Assembly (NCBI RefSeq): GCF_030272615.1
Contig: NC_081407.1
Coordinates: 375,203,018-375,267,017 of the forward strand
From: Cryptomeria japonica
Taxonomy: Eukaryota; Streptophyta; Pinopsida; Cupressales; Cupressaceae
Direction of reading: 5' to 3'
DNA length: 64,000 nucleotides
This document shows, in pieces, positions 63,578 to 64,000 of this stretch; within the stretch, counting starts at the first letter, position 1; each line of letters starts with the position of its first letter. The notes beneath the pieces are model-generated. The model worked only from the letters and a program-made list of their open reading frames with translations. It had not been told where the DNA came from and ran no database searches. Position numbers and translations under genes: made by a program.

Positions 63578-64000
63578 TGTAATTTTGTATTTTGTTACCT
63601 TGGAAAAATAGGAAACAAATCTTTGAATTTGTTGGGCAGTCAAAGTTTGCATGTATAATTTGCATGTATATTAATCTCAATATTTATGAATGTTTGTTTT
63701 TTATGTTTCACTTTCCTTTGGAGGATTTATTTGAATATGCTATTCAACCTTTCTTTATGATACTTATTGTGAAGAGCATTAAGCACTATGTCATCTTCTA
63801 CCATCTCTCCTGCTCCATCACAACAGCCTCCCCTAGATACTTCGGTAAGATAATCCATTCTATGTTGTTGCAAATTTAAAGATATGAGCATTCTTTTGGG
63901 TGTTTCAGCAACACAAAAAACATTACTTGTATGCATGTTTCACTACATCCACATAGTTGTCATCATTCCCATGTTTCATAGTCTGGACATATATTCTATC
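63578..64000. other. Right-edge spacer
   Basis: No gene is recognised. Frames on both strands (63592-63879 plus, 63727-63936 minus) overlap each other and show no domain. Confidence 0.4.

Overview
This window is plant nuclear DNA dominated by retroelements. The evidence is a set of Ty1/copia elements primed by initiator tRNA-Met, plant L1-type LINEs with DUF4283-like ORF1 proteins (one LINE also carries a C-terminal RNase H), a tRNA-derived SINE, a cytochrome P450 of the plant A-type and a BURP-domain gene. The AT-rich spacers, old substitution-ridden elements and P450 style would fit a large seed-plant genome, possibly a gymnosperm, but the species is inference only. The only clearly intact host gene seen is the BURP gene (minus strand, two exons, 26256-27351).

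Layout. 1-2363 is the 3' part of copia element A (plus strand), which has inserted into a P450 pseudogene (2364-3220, minus). A SINE with a perfect 18-bp target duplication lies at 4087-4303. Complete copia element B (5811-12437, minus; 5-bp duplication GTAGA) sits inside a purine-rich tract (4985-5810 plus 12438-12670). A second purine-rich tract is at 13590-14162. LINE-1 fills 14675-20939 (16-bp duplication). 20956-26100 is mostly unremarkable spacer with one hairpin. The BURP gene follows, and upstream of it lie a dispersed repeat, a small inverted-repeat element, a 4-copy tandem repeat with telomere-like motifs (28896-29660) and an AT-rich foldback.

LINE-2 spans 30507-43558 (12-bp duplication). 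It is split by copia element C (36070-42786), whose two 448-bp LTRs differ at only 8 positions by eye, so C is the youngest dated insertion here. From 45612 to 54966 the window is a large imperfect inverted repeat with arms of about 2.2 and 1.7 kb around about 5.4 kb. From 55.3 kb to the end it is a mosaic of repeated segments (called P, Q, R and S here) and a degenerate ~75-bp minisatellite. This mosaic is interrupted by two cut-in elements: a 276-bp insertion containing an almost perfect hairpin with a 13-bp flanking duplication, and a 1-kb element with 27-bp terminal inverted repeats.

Two themes connect the regions. First, the protein-coding parts of the retroelements have decayed mostly by C-to-T type changes (CAG to TAG, TGG to TAG/TGA, CGA to TGA) and rarely by indels, which fits long-term cytosine methylation. 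Second, a ~45-bp core sequence recurs at 21.2, 47.2, 53.8 and 57.3 kb, twice in hairpin form. It is the best candidate here for an undescribed repeat family.
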